This document shows positions 53,288 through 62,482 of a DNA stretch of 64,000 bases, in pieces. The DNA lies in assembly GCA_958349535.1 (NCBI GenBank), contig CATWDJ010000008.1, positions 1 to 64,000 on the forward strand. Reading direction: 5' to 3'. The position numbers and the translations under genes are program-made. Positions within the stretch are counted from its first letter, which is position 1, and each line of letters begins with the position of its first letter. Source of the stretch: Maccoyibacter sp900556645. Its GTDB lineage: Bacteria; Bacillota; Clostridia; Lachnospirales; Lachnospiraceae. The notes beneath the pieces are model-generated. The model was given only the letters and a program-made list of their open reading frames with translations. It searched no databases and had not been told where the DNA came from.

Positions 53288-54112
53288 CTACTTTGCAAAA
53301 ATTTTCAAATATACCCCAATGGCGGCATTTCTCAATTTTCGTATCATCATGCTCATTCGGATGTCTGCCGAAGAGATTTTTGCGATACCTGCTTTTGCGT
53401 GTTTTTCCAGCAGCCGTCTATGTTCTGCATTGTAAACATCTCGTTTTTCTCCAATCAAAACACCGGTGTTGGAGTCGTTCCTTATACGAAAACTGTTCAA
53501 CGGTTCATGGATAATGTAAACTTCCCCGGTACAGGACAGCCGCAGCCACATATCAAAATCCAAAATATAGGTAAAGGTGGTATCAAACCCACCTGTCTTT
53601 TCCAAAGCACTACGGCGAATCAGATTGTTCACCGGAGCTCCATAGAAATTTTTCAATATCAGGGATTTTTTGGCAAGTTTCCCTCCGTCTACCACACCGG
53701 ATTTTGGGTATCTGTGAAATTCGCCGGTTTTCTTCCCGTTGATATCCACCAGCTTCGTATCACTCTCCACCAGATTCACCGAAGGATGGCGATACATTGC
53801 CTTTGCCTCTTTTTCGATGGCATCTTTCTCAATCATGTCATCAGCACAAATCAGCTTTACGTATTCCCCGGTAACCAGTTCCAGACATCGGTTCCAGTTT
53901 CCTACCATTCCCAGATTCTTTTCATTTTTATAGATTTTAAGCCTGTCATCCTCAATAGATTCCAAAACCTCTACAGTATTGTCTGTGGAGCAATCGTCCA
54001 CAACTACTAATTCTATATTTTGATAGGTTTGTCCCAATACAGACAGAATTGTATCCTTGATATACCCGGCATTGTTATATGCCGGTATACATACACTCAC
54101 TAAAGGTTTCAT
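53288..54112 (-). CDS. GT2 family glycosyltransferase
   Basis: The 274-residue GT-A protein has VSVCIPAYNNAGYIKDTIL, VVVDDCSTDNTV and LICADDMIEKD as metal motif, followed by FDTTFTYILDFDMWLRL. It is a cytoplasmic transferase acting on the lipid-linked repeat unit. It lies 8 bases after rfbD and 9 bases before the next GT2. Confidence 0.87.
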   Translation of the reverse strand: MKPLVSVCIPAYNNAGYIKDTILSVLGQTYQNIELVVVDDCSTDNTVEVLESIEDDRLKIYKNEKNLGMVGNWNRCLELVTGEYVKLICADDMIEKDAIEKEAKAMYRHPSVNLVESDTKLVDINGKKTGEFHRYPKSGVVDGGKLAKKSLILKNFYGAPVNNLIRRSALEKTGGFDTTFTYILDFDMWLRLSCTGEVYIIHEPLNSFRIRNDSNTGVLIGEKRDVYNAEHRRLLEKHAKAGIAKISSADIRMSMMIRKLRNAAIGVYLKIFAK

Positions 54113-54120
54113 ATGTTCTC

Positions 54121-54996
54121 CTACTTTAAAAGCTCCTTCATATACACATCCAATGCATCCTGCCAGTCTGCCATTCTGAAATCGCTGGTCAGACGCAGCA
54201 TATATTTGTCCAAAACAGAATATGCCGGTCTGTCTGCTGAATTAGGATTCATCTGCTTATACTCTTCCGTAGTTACATGATTTACCGTCACTTTTTTTCC
54301 GGCTCTTTCAAATATCGCATCTGCAAAATCTGCCCAACTACATACACCTTCACAGGTTCCGTGATAAGTTCCGTAGCTTTCTGTCTGCTCCAGATAGTGA
54401 ATCAGTCTCGCCAGCTCTGCCGCTGATGTAGGGGAACCAATCTGGTCTCTTACCACGCTTAGGGTATCGTGATTCTCAGCTAGCTTTAACATGGTTTTCA
54501 CAAAGTTGTGTCCGTCTCCGTATAACCATGCGGTACGGACAATAAAATGCTCTTTTACAAATTCTTTCACAAACAGTTCTCCTGCATATTTGGTTCTTCC
54601 GTAAGCACTTTTCGGTGCCGGAGTATCAAACTCGGTAATCGGTACTGTACCGTTACCAGGAAATACATAATCTGTGGATATCTGTACCATCTTTGCTCCC
54701 ACTTTATTTGCTGCGATAGCCAGATTTCTTGGACCGATGGCATTGATTCGATATGCCAGTTCCTCTTCAACTTCACATTTATCTACATTAGTATGGGCAG
54801 CACAGTTGATAATTACCTCCGGTTTCTCCTGCATTACCAGTTTTAAAACCTCGTCTACATTGGTAATATCCAATGCCAGAATTCCCTCTCCTTCTGCCAC
54901 ATCGGTATTGATAAGTTTTACATCTTCCCCGGCATACTCTTTATTGATGGCTCTTCCCAACTGTCCGTTGCATCCTGTTACTAAAATTTTCTTCAT
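54121..54996 (-). CDS. rfbD: dTDP-4-dehydrorhamnose reductase
   Basis: RfbD/RmlD reduces dTDP-4-keto-L-rhamnose to dTDP-L-rhamnose. The 291-residue protein has VTGCNGQLGRAI at the N-terminus, AAHTNVDKCE, STDYVFPG, the YGRTK catalytic pair and VRTAWLYGDGHNFVKTML, all typical of RmlD. The 3,5-epimerase RmlC that should act before it is not found in this window. It lies between two GT2 genes of block A. Confidence 0.93.
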   Translation of the reverse strand: MKKILVTGCNGQLGRAINKEYAGEDVKLINTDVAEGEGILALDITNVDEVLKLVMQEKPEVIINCAAHTNVDKCEVEEELAYRINAIGPRNLAIAANKVGAKMVQISTDYVFPGNGTVPITEFDTPAPKSAYGRTKYAGELFVKEFVKEHFIVRTAWLYGDGHNFVKTMLKLAENHDTLSVVRDQIGSPTSAAELARLIHYLEQTESYGTYHGTCEGVCSWADFADAIFERAGKKVTVNHVTTEEYKQMNPNSADRPAYSVLDKYMLRLTSDFRMADWQDALDVYMKELLK

Positions 54997-55009
54997 GTCA
55001 TTCTCCTCA

Positions 55010-55906
55010 CTACAACATATGATTTGTAAGAAACAATACTTTTACAATAAGGTTGTCTAGCTTTTTCTGCCGATAAACCTCAGAATCAAACAGCATACGG
55101 ATTCTTCCGCTGAAATTCTCTGTTTCCAGAACGTTTATGAGAATCTCATCCTTTTCTCTATCCCCATGATGTATCCCATGAAATTCCTGAAGCTGTTTTT
55201 TTAATTTTCCTTTATTCTTTTTCAGATATTTCCTTTTGGCAGCAATCTGCTCCGTCACTCCGGCATTTCCGCCCACCTGATTTCCACCGTGCTGTCTGTA
55301 ACAAATATATGGCGTATGGTCATAAATCACTGTTCCATAATAGGCTGCCGTCAGATAACACCACCAGTCATGGAGTACCGCATGCTTTGGAATCTGTTTT
55401 TTCAATAAATCTGTCATTTCCTGATTCAAAACCATGGTACATCCCGTCACAATGTTCTCAATAACAGCATTTCCAAATCCCGGTTTCGGACTTTGCGGGT
55501 CTGATAATCCCAGTTCCTTCAAATCCGCATCCACCAGCATTTTATTTCCACAATACACTGCCGGACCTTTTACCTGTTCTAATTTCTCCACTGCCCGTTC
55601 TATTTTTTCCGGTTTCCAGATATCATCCTGATCGCAAAATGCCACATAAGCGGCATCACTCTGTTCCAAAAGCCAAAAAAAGCTGTCTACCAGCCCTATG
55701 TTTTCCTGCAAATACACCCTAACGTTAGAGTGCTGCTTTTGATATGTCTCCAGTATTTCCCCTGTCCCATCCGAAGAGCCATCATCTCTGACAAGGATTT
55801 CGATGTTTTCATAAGTCTGAGAGAGCAGACTGTCCATCTGCTCTTTCAGGTATTTTTTTCCATTGTATGTGGACATGAGAATCTGTACTTTTTCTTCTCT
55901 CACCAT
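55010..55906 (-). CDS. GT2 family glycosyltransferase, rhamnosyltransferase-like
   Basis: This 298-residue protein has ILMSTYNGKKYLKEQMDSL, VRDDGSSDGT and AFCDQDDIWKPEKI, and a later HDWWCYLTAAYYG segment common in rhamnosyl- and galactosyltransferases of this subgroup. It lies next to rfbD, which supports rhamnose as donor (inference). It follows the HPr gene by 10 bases, so the housekeeping unit upstream probably reads into the polysaccharide block. Confidence 0.86.
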   Translation of the reverse strand: MVREEKVQILMSTYNGKKYLKEQMDSLLSQTYENIEILVRDDGSSDGTGEILETYQKQHSNVRVYLQENIGLVDSFFWLLEQSDAAYVAFCDQDDIWKPEKIERAVEKLEQVKGPAVYCGNKMLVDADLKELGLSDPQSPKPGFGNAVIENIVTGCTMVLNQEMTDLLKKQIPKHAVLHDWWCYLTAAYYGTVIYDHTPYICYRQHGGNQVGGNAGVTEQIAAKRKYLKKNKGKLKKQLQEFHGIHHGDREKDEILINVLETENFSGRIRMLFDSEVYRQKKLDNLIVKVLFLTNHML

Positions 55907-55916
55907 TGTTCTGCCT

Positions 55917-56186
55917 TTACTCGCCCAAGCCGCCTTCTACGGCTGCTACGATTCCCTGCAATGCCTCGTTTTCATCTTCCCCTTCACATTCAAAGGTAAT
56001 CTCGTCACCGGATTTGATACAGGCACCCAGCACGCTCAACACACTTTTTGCGTTGGCTATATTGTCTTCATCCCCATACCTGAACGTGATTTTCGCCTTA
56101 TACTGCATTGCCTCCTTGCATAAGACTCCCGCCGGTCTTAAATGAAGTCCCGTCGGATTCTTGATTGCTACTTTTTGTGATACCAT
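55917..56186 (-). CDS. HPr-family phosphocarrier protein
   Basis: The 89-residue protein has the HPr active-site pattern NPTGLHLRPAG with His15, and NAKSVLSVLG with Ser48, equivalent to the regulatory Ser46. It can therefore be both a phosphocarrier in the PTS and a target of HPr kinase. The strand order and length match HPr. Its place between glmM and a GT2 is unusual and may link carbon status to envelope synthesis (inference). It could be a paralogue rather than the main PtsH. Confidence 0.88.
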   Translation of the reverse strand: MVSQKVAIKNPTGLHLRPAGVLCKEAMQYKAKITFRYGDEDNIANAKSVLSVLGACIKSGDEITFECEGEDENEALQGIVAAVEGGLGE

Positions 56187-56223
56187 CTTCTTCTCCTTAA
56201 TCCCTCTTCTACATCATTGCTGT

Positions 56224-57573
56224 CTAAAGCATTATCTTCGTAATCAATTCTGCCAGCTTTTTCGCTTCTTCTTCAATTAGCTGCTGGTCTTTTCCTTCAA
56301 TCATAACTCTGACCAGAGGTTCCGTTCCCGAAGGACGAATCAGTACTCTTCCCTCTCCTGCAAATTTTTTCTCCACTTCTTCGATTGCCTCTGCAATTTC
56401 GCTGTAATCTGCAAAATTCTCCTTTTTATGATTTGGTACTTTAGCATTTACCAGTGCCTGTGGAAGCACCTCCATAATAGCTGCCAAATCCGAAAGGCTT
56501 TCCCCAGTCTCCACCATAACCTGTAACAGATGCAACGCACTTAAGAGACCGTCTCCGGTTGTATTCTCATCTAAAAAGATAATATGACCGGATTGCTCGC
56601 CTCCAATATTATAACCATTTTCTCGCATATTCTCAAGCACATAGCGGTCACCCACCTTGGTCTTCTCAATATGTATGCCTTTTTCTTCTCCCATCAGAAA
56701 CAGTCCCAGATTGCTCATGACCGTTGCCACAATTGTATTCTGTTTTAAGGTTCCACGCTCTTTCATATAATTGGCACAGATTGCCATGAGCTTATCACCG
56801 TCCACCAGATTGCCCAATTCATCCACAGCCAGCATACGGTCCGCATCGCCGTCAAACGCCAGACCTACATCTGCCTTCTCATAGACAACCCTCGCCCGCA
56901 GCTCTTCCATATGGGTGGAACCGCAGTTGGCATTGATATTGGTTCCATCCGGGCTGACATGCAGGGCAACTACCTCTGCCCCCAAATCCGTCAGGGTTTT
57001 TACAGAGGTATAATAAGCGGCTCCTTCCGCACAGTCCACTACAATTTTCATGCCTTTCAAATCGATAGGCACACTTTTTTTCATAAACTCAATATATTCT
57101 TCTCTGATATCAAAACGATAATCAATCTTTCCCACACCGGAGCCGGTAGGAAATACCACATCCTCCATATCGTTGTTAATCAATTCTTCTATTTCATCCT
57201 CCAATGCATCGGACAGCTTATAGCCCTCTCCATTGAAAAATTTAATTCCGTTAAACTCCATGGGATTGTGAGACGCAGAAATCACAACTCCTGCATCCAC
57301 CTTGTGTTTTCTGGTCAAATAGGCAACTGCCGGAGTAGGCATAACTCCCACATATACTGCATTGGCTCCCACCGAACAGATTCCCGCCATCAAGGCATTT
57401 GCCAACATTCCGCCTGAAATTCTCGTATCACAGCCCACGATAATCGTCGGCTGATGGCTCTGTTCCTTCGTCAGGACATATGCTCCCGCCTGACCCAGCT
57501 TTGTAGCAAGCTGTATTGTCAATTCTGAACCTGCCACTCCGCGGACTCCGTCCGTTCCAAACATTCTTGCCAT
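56224..57573 (-). CDS. glmM: Phosphoglucosamine mutase
   Basis: GlmM converts glucosamine-6-phosphate to glucosamine-1-phosphate for UDP-GlcNAc synthesis. The 449-residue protein begins ARMFGTDGVRGVAGSEL, has the phosphoserine loop VISASHNPMEFNG (Ser101), the metal loop AFDGDADRM and the C-terminal RPSGTEPLVRVM. It is the usual third gene of the cdaA-cdaR-glmM operon, and GlmM is known to bind and restrain CdaA in several Firmicutes. Confidence 0.97.
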   Translation of the reverse strand: MARMFGTDGVRGVAGSELTIQLATKLGQAGAYVLTKEQSHQPTIIVGCDTRISGGMLANALMAGICSVGANAVYVGVMPTPAVAYLTRKHKVDAGVVISASHNPMEFNGIKFFNGEGYKLSDALEDEIEELINNDMEDVVFPTGSGVGKIDYRFDIREEYIEFMKKSVPIDLKGMKIVVDCAEGAAYYTSVKTLTDLGAEVVALHVSPDGTNINANCGSTHMEELRARVVYEKADVGLAFDGDADRMLAVDELGNLVDGDKLMAICANYMKERGTLKQNTIVATVMSNLGLFLMGEEKGIHIEKTKVGDRYVLENMRENGYNIGGEQSGHIIFLDENTTGDGLLSALHLLQVMVETGESLSDLAAIMEVLPQALVNAKVPNHKKENFADYSEIAEAIEEVEKKFAGEGRVLIRPSGTEPLVRVMIEGKDQQLIEEEAKKLAELITKIML

Positions 57574-57606
57574 ATGTTATCTTCCTCCTGCTTTTCTTCT
57601 CACTGA

Positions 57607-58878
57607 TTATTCTGTAGTTTTCTTACTTACCACATTAATGGTAACCGTCGGTTCTCCGTACAATTCATATACTCCTCCCAGATTCAGTGTCAGCGGCAGG
57701 GTGTTGGTTCCTGTTTCCACATTGCCGGCATCAATGGATACGGTAATATCCGATGCCTTCAGTTTTTCCAAATCCGAGGTGTATCCCATCAGGGTTACCG
57801 GTATTGTGTCACTCTGATATTCTATGCTGTAACCCGAAGATAAATTAAACACTTTTATATTTCCCACCGGAATATTAAATGCCTTACTCTCCGTCTGTTC
57901 AATTACCACCTTTACCTTAACTTTTGCCTGAGAACTATCCACCAAAGACACACCCTTCGGCAAATAGGTACTGATGTCTATTTCCTTGGTCAGGGTCTCC
58001 TTTGCTCCCGAAATATCCAATGCTTCCTTCGGTATGGTAATCATGGTAATATTATTCAGCGTTTCTGCCGTACCCATCAGCGAAATTTTCTCCGGGTCAA
58101 CCTCCACGCTTACCTGCTGATATCCATCATCCAGTTTGCCGCTTACCTCGCAGCTAATCGGTACTTCCTTCACACTCAGAATCTCTGCCGTAACCTTTAC
58201 GGTATCCACATCAAAGGTTACCTTGGAGGTGTCCAGTATATTGCCGTTGGCATCATACAGTACCGGAACCACCTTGTCTGTAATATCCGAAAACATTCCT
58301 TCCACATCAATGGTTGCCGTAACCTTGGCAATCTTGCTGATAACGGAGGTTGGACCCGAAACCGTCAACACATCCGGAGAAACCGTCAGTTCTCCCACCG
58401 CACAGCCTTCCTGCGGTGTTCCGCTGGTCTCTGCCACAATCTTAAACTGATTGCTTCTCAAATCTTCTATGGCAACCTCCAGATTCTTATTCTTCCTCTC
58501 TACGGTTACCTTATTGCCATATCCCGGACAGGTAATATCCAAAGGCACTACGGCTGTTCCGTCATCCCGCATCTCGATATTTTCCATATTAGCAACGGCT
58601 TTAAAATCCGAACCGTTTAATTTTTCAATCACAGAACGCTTTGCACTGACACGAAAAGTTGTGGTGTTGCTGTCATTGATAATCTCATAGCTCTTTCCCA
58701 TGTCCGTAATGACGTTCTCATTCTCCACCGTAACATTGGTGGTAAAGGTCATGGTCTTTTCCGGGTCATCTATATTCACGACCACCAGCCACAGAATCAC
58801 AGCAAACACTACCGCCAGTAATTTAAGCCCTATATTTTCAGTCAGAAGGTTTTTTAGATTGTTTAATCTGTTTAGCAT
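57607..58878 (-). CDS. cdaR: CdaR / YbbR-domain regulator of c-di-AMP synthesis
   Basis: This 423-residue protein has one N-terminal membrane helix (LLAVVFAVILWLVVV) and then four YbbR-type repeats outside the membrane, rich in beta strands. CdaR binds CdaA and modulates its activity. The gene overlaps cdaA by 41 bases, so the proteins are produced together. Confidence 0.93.
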   Translation of the reverse strand: MLNRLNNLKNLLTENIGLKLLAVVFAVILWLVVVNIDDPEKTMTFTTNVTVENENVITDMGKSYEIINDSNTTTFRVSAKRSVIEKLNGSDFKAVANMENIEMRDDGTAVVPLDITCPGYGNKVTVERKNKNLEVAIEDLRSNQFKIVAETSGTPQEGCAVGELTVSPDVLTVSGPTSVISKIAKVTATIDVEGMFSDITDKVVPVLYDANGNILDTSKVTFDVDTVKVTAEILSVKEVPISCEVSGKLDDGYQQVSVEVDPEKISLMGTAETLNNITMITIPKEALDISGAKETLTKEIDISTYLPKGVSLVDSSQAKVKVKVVIEQTESKAFNIPVGNIKVFNLSSGYSIEYQSDTIPVTLMGYTSDLEKLKASDITVSIDAGNVETGTNTLPLTLNLGGVYELYGEPTVTINVVSKKTTE

Positions 58879-59749
58879 CTTTCAACCTCCTTTTCCAATC
58901 TTTCAATTTACCCGGCTCTGTCTTATAATTACGCAAGTCATTTAACTTCTCCTTTAAAAAGTCCGCATCTACATTTCGATACAGGACTCCTTCCTCTGCA
59001 ATGGAGACATGGCCGGTTTCTTCCGATACCACAATGGTCAGGGAATCACTTACCTCGCTGATTCCCACCGCCGCCCGGTGTCTGGTTCCCAACTCTTTAC
59101 TCAGTTCCAGATTATCGGATAACGGAAGATAACAGGTGGCAGATACCACCCGGTTCCCACGTACAATAATCGCTCCGTCATGTAATGGTGTATTTTTCTC
59201 AAATATATTAATCAGGAGCTGACTGGACAATACGGAGTCCAGTGTGATTCCGGTTCTCTCATATTCATTCAGACTGACTTCTTTTTCCAGAACAATCAAT
59301 GCTCCGGTTTTTACCTTCGCCATCTCGTAACATGCCTTTACCAAATCATTGACGGTACGTTCCGAATAAGTTTCTTCTACATTTCTTCCCGAATCAAAAG
59401 AAAACAAGGCAGAAATAAATTTCTTTCTTCCCAACTGTTCCAAGGCTCTTCGCATTTCCGGCTGAAAAATAACCAAGAGTGCAATAATTCCCACATTGAT
59501 GGTTTTATCTGCAATCCATAGTATCGTATTCATCTGGAAAATGGCTGCGATTAATATGAAGGTTAGGATAACCAGAATTCCCTTGAAAAGAGTCCATGCT
59601 CTGGTTGTCTTAAACCATACCAAGATATGATAAAGCAAAAATGCAATAATAATTATCTCTACAATATCTGTAACAGTCACATTCGGACGGTTAATCCAAA
59701 ACATATATTTGTCCCAGAATGCCCCGAATACTGCAATCAGATTCTGCAT
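58838..59749 (-). CDS. cdaA: Membrane diadenylate cyclase CdaA
   Basis: CdaA makes cyclic di-AMP from two ATP. The protein (about 303 residues) has three N-terminal membrane helices and a DAC domain with the catalytic DGA (residues 191-193) and GTRHRAA (221-227) motifs. I choose the ATG at 59749, which has AGGA about 10 bases upstream and gives the normal CdaA N-terminus; an in-frame start at 59794 would add 15 residues. c-di-AMP controls osmolyte transport and envelope balance, so the link to the cell-surface locus downstream is meaningful. Confidence 0.96.
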   Translation of the reverse strand: MQNLIAVFGAFWDKYMFWINRPNVTVTDIVEIIIIAFLLYHILVWFKTTRAWTLFKGILVILTFILIAAIFQMNTILWIADKTINVGIIALLVIFQPEMRRALEQLGRKKFISALFSFDSGRNVEETYSERTVNDLVKACYEMAKVKTGALIVLEKEVSLNEYERTGITLDSVLSSQLLINIFEKNTPLHDGAIIVRGNRVVSATCYLPLSDNLELSKELGTRHRAAVGISEVSDSLTIVVSEETGHVSIAEEGVLYRNVDADFLKEKLNDLRNYKTEPGKLKDWKRRLKDAKQIKQSKKPSD

Positions 59750-59830
59750 ACAGCTCACTTCCTTTCTTACACATTTTTCTATACTATGGAACATTTATGA
59801 ACGATTTGTGTCCTATTTCTTAGAGTATTC

Positions 59831-60772
59831 TTAATCCTCTTTTTCAGTCCCGGCAATCTTCTGCACCTTTTTCTCACTGGAAGAAAGATTCACTTTCGGA
59901 ACCGCTTTTACATAATAATAGTACTCGTCATCTTCAAATTGTACCCGTTCTGTCCGGTTATAGTCCAAATTGAAAAACAAAAACTCCAACAGCATACTAA
60001 TCAACCATGACAATACACTTCCCACAATCAACCATAAGAATTTTCCCTTAATTCCCATAATCAGATAGCCTGCGGTCAAAATTACAAACTGAGTCAAAAC
60101 TCCCGCCCCAATGGCAATTCTCCAGGCATGGTCTATTGCCATACGTCTCACATGATATACCACAATCATTGCCAAAATCACAGTTACCAACATCAGATAC
60201 AATTCTTTATTGGCAAAAAGTTGATTAAAGGTAACCTGCAGCTTATTCACATCTTCTCCGTCCACCGAGGTATCGCTCAGCAGAGAAGCATTATTTTTGA
60301 TTCCCTGTAAAAAATAGTAAACAATGGTTCCAAAAATCACAGATATAATAGAATGAGGTTCCTTTACCAGACCGGTAGCAATGGGCATCACATAAGGAAT
60401 CCTGCAACTGAAAGTCAACGGTGTCAGCACCACATAATATCCACCCTTAGGCTCAAAACGGAAATACAGCAAAAACATAATGATAAACATTGCCGCTGCC
60501 ATCCCCGCCACCTCTGTAGACAAAGCATACAGATGTAATATTACCAAAGCCGCACTGAGAAAAATCGTCATTCCCGTAGGCAGCATGGCACAAAGTACCG
60601 CCAGCAAAAGTGCCACATACACATGCTTCAATTCGCTCATATATCCTATATTATAATTAATAATCAAAAAGCTCATCAGAGCCAGAAAAAACTTGACCCC
60701 TATATTCAAATAACGGTCATATTTTCCATACCACTCTCTGATATGCTCCCGCAATTCTATCGGATTCATCAT
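59831..60772 (-). CDS. Conserved polytopic membrane protein of unknown function
   Basis: This protein of about 313 residues has seven or eight hydrophobic segments and a soluble, charged C-terminus rich in acidic residues and tyrosines. I do not recognise a catalytic motif. The ATG at 60772 overlaps the previous stop as ATGA and has GGAGAG 7 bases upstream; a GTG at 60787 is less likely. It lies just before cdaA in what seems to be one transcription unit, so an envelope-related role is possible. Confidence 0.75.
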   Translation of the reverse strand: MMNPIELREHIREWYGKYDRYLNIGVKFFLALMSFLIINYNIGYMSELKHVYVALLLAVLCAMLPTGMTIFLSAALVILHLYALSTEVAGMAAAMFIIMFLLYFRFEPKGGYYVVLTPLTFSCRIPYVMPIATGLVKEPHSIISVIFGTIVYYFLQGIKNNASLLSDTSVDGEDVNKLQVTFNQLFANKELYLMLVTVILAMIVVYHVRRMAIDHAWRIAIGAGVLTQFVILTAGYLIMGIKGKFLWLIVGSVLSWLISMLLEFLFFNLDYNRTERVQFEDDEYYYYVKAVPKVNLSSSEKKVQKIAGTEKED

Positions 60773-61206
60773 TCTACATCTCTCCACTCATCCGGTGTTC
60801 TTCCAGCATCCTCTTCCTCATACAGTTCATTTACTTCCTGCAAAATTTTCTGATACTCTTTTAATCTCAGTTTTTCGTTTGCATATCTGGCACTGTACAC
60901 TTTATAAGTCAAAACCAAAAAAGCAACAATGAAAGCAATATAAAGGATGGCTAAGACAATCACAAGTCCCACAATACTTCTTGTGGTATCCAGCCATTCC
61001 GTTTCCTTCTGCATAAGGTATATTCCCAACATTCCAATAATAATCAAAAAAGCAATGGTTCCATAGACAAAGCTCTTAATCATCTCCATGGAAATATAGT
61101 CTTTCTGGTAATACTGGGTGGTCTTTTTTTCTTTTTTCTTCTTTCTTTTATGCTCGTCATAAACCGCCAGTTGAAACATCCGGCGGACTCTTTCTTCACT
61201 TATCAT
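60769..61206 (-). CDS. Small membrane protein with two helices, unknown function
   Basis: The 145-residue protein has a very basic segment (residues 20-35), two hydrophobic helices (about 47-67 and 77-102) and an acidic helical C-terminus. It is not a recognised family. It is the first gene of the unit behind the promoter at 61242-61270 and is coupled to the next gene by an ATGA overlap. Confidence 0.72.
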   Translation of the reverse strand: MISEERVRRMFQLAVYDEHKRKKKKEKKTTQYYQKDYISMEMIKSFVYGTIAFLIIIGMLGIYLMQKETEWLDTTRSIVGLVIVLAILYIAFIVAFLVLTYKVYSARYANEKLRLKEYQKILQEVNELYEEEDAGRTPDEWRDVE

Positions 61207-61241
61207 GGTCCTGCACCTTATAATTGTCCATAATTGTCTAT

Positions 61242-61270
61242 ATTATATCATATCTATATTTGGATGGAAA
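61242..61270 (-). promoter_or_regulatory. Putative promoter of the cdaA-containing operon
   Basis: A perfect TATAAT (61242-61247) is preceded after 17 bases by TTTCCA (61265-61270) on the minus strand. The -35 box matches four of six consensus bases. It lies about 35 bases before the first gene and directly after a terminator. Confidence 0.45.
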
Positions 61271-61304
61271 GTTTTTTCGCAAGAAAGAATCCTTCTTCCT
61301 CCGC

Positions 61305-61343
61305 AATAAAATACTGCCGGAAAAATTCCGGCAGTATTTTATT
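61305..61343 (-). terminator. Strong symmetrical terminator after the comF unit
   Basis: Perfect 18-base arms (core TACTGCCGGAA and TTCCGGCAGTA) surround a 3-base loop and end in A/T-rich sequence on both sides. The stop codon of the preceding gene (61342-61344) lies within the stem. It may work in both directions. Confidence 0.75.
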
Positions 61344-61764
61344 ATTTCTTCCCGGTAGGTGAATCCAAAAAACGCATACGATCCCGATCACTAACGGTTT
61401 TCTTTTCAAAATCAGCTTTTTTCGGTGTATCCAATGCACTGCGAAGGGTATTGGTAATCTTACCTCTGCATTTGTCACAATAACGACCACTCTTAATCAT
61501 CTCACCACATCTCTCACAGGCAATCCCCAACGGCGAATTTTCTGCAAACGCAAGGCGTTCTTCCCTTACCCATTGTTCAATCTGTTTGATGCTTACGTCA
61601 TTGTCTTCGGCAATCTCAGGGATCGTGGCTCTCGGAAATTCTTCCAGATATTCCTTTACCTTCGCAAACTTATCTTCCAATTTGCTGACACACGCCGGAC
61701 AAAGCTGTGGTCCCTGCAGATAATTAAACAGTCTTCCACATCCTCTGCAATTTTTTACATCCAT
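61342..61764 (-). CDS. Flagellar-operon-type zinc-ribbon regulator (TIGR03826/YvyF-like)
   Basis: This 140-residue protein has an N-terminal CxxC-x-CxxC zinc ribbon (NCRGCGRLF, then CPACV). A winged or helix-turn-helix segment follows (EEFPRATIPEIAEDNDVSIKQIEQWVREERL), then a second zinc-knuckle pair (CERCGEM, CDKC). This is the layout of the TIGR03826 family, which includes YvyF next to comF in Bacillus. Here it also follows comF by 11 bases. No flagellar genes are in the window. Confidence 0.83.
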   Translation of the reverse strand: MDVKNCRGCGRLFNYLQGPQLCPACVSKLEDKFAKVKEYLEEFPRATIPEIAEDNDVSIKQIEQWVREERLAFAENSPLGIACERCGEMIKSGRYCDKCRGKITNTLRSALDTPKKADFEKKTVSDRDRMRFLDSPTGKK

Positions 61765-61775
61765 TCTCTCTCCTC

Positions 61776-62459
61776 CTAATATCCTTCTCCGATTGTTACC
61801 GAAAGAAAATATATCTTATCTGCACCGGCATCCCGCAACAGCTCCGCTGCCGCATCTATGGTGCTTCCGGTTGTATATACATCATCCACAACAAGTGCTT
61901 TTTTATATTTTACACTATCTTTCTTTATTTTAAAAGCCTTTTTTAAGTTGTTTCGCCGTTCCTTATCGTCCAATTCTTTTTGAGGTGTGGTATTCACCAC
62001 TCTTACCAAAGACTCCCCGTCCACCGGAAGTTCCAGAAGCTTTCCCAATTCCTTCGCATAAAGCTCTGCCTGATTATATCCTCTCTTTCTTTTCCGCTTA
62101 GGGTGTACCGGGATGGGGATAATCACTTCCACTCCCCTGCTCTTTATCCATCCTCCATAGATACGCACACTTTCCTCCGCATAAAATCGAGCATATTCCC
62201 TTCTGTTACCATATTTAAAACGATAAATGGAATTTTTCATGTCCCCTTTATAAATCCACACACTTTTCCCTTGGTCATAACTGTGCTTCTTTTTTCTGCA
62301 ATCCGTACAATATTCCTGCCTTTCATTATTGAGCGGCTTTCCGCATTTTTTACACGCAGGTTCTTTGCAATATTTTAATTTAGATTCACATAGGGTACAT
62401 ACACCGGAATCCGGTGTATCAAGAACCCCGTCGCACAAGATACAGCGACGGGGATACAA
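61776..62459 (-). CDS. comFC: ComF-family amidophosphoribosyltransferase-like protein
   Basis: The 227-residue protein has a double zinc ribbon (CILCDG, CTLCES, CKKCGK, CTDC) and a type I PRTase domain with IPIPVHPKRKRKRGYNQAE and the PRPP loop VVDDVYTTGSTIDAAAELL. This is the ComFC layout; the family is needed for DNA uptake in competent bacteria, though its reaction is unclear. It contrasts with the zinc-free PRTase at 37.8 kb. Confidence 0.92.
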   Translation of the reverse strand: MYPRRCILCDGVLDTPDSGVCTLCESKLKYCKEPACKKCGKPLNNERQEYCTDCRKKKHSYDQGKSVWIYKGDMKNSIYRFKYGNRREYARFYAEESVRIYGGWIKSRGVEVIIPIPVHPKRKRKRGYNQAELYAKELGKLLELPVDGESLVRVVNTTPQKELDDKERRNNLKKAFKIKKDSVKYKKALVVDDVYTTGSTIDAAAELLRDAGADKIYFLSVTIGEGY

Positions 62460-62482
62460 GATATCTAGAATAGTCTGAAGAA

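Noticed and set aside
53198..54010. Long plus-strand open frame (270 codons)
   Set aside because: It lies antisense to a clear GT2 gene, its translation has no recognisable motif and is rich in residues typical of antisense frames, and it lacks a good ribosome site.
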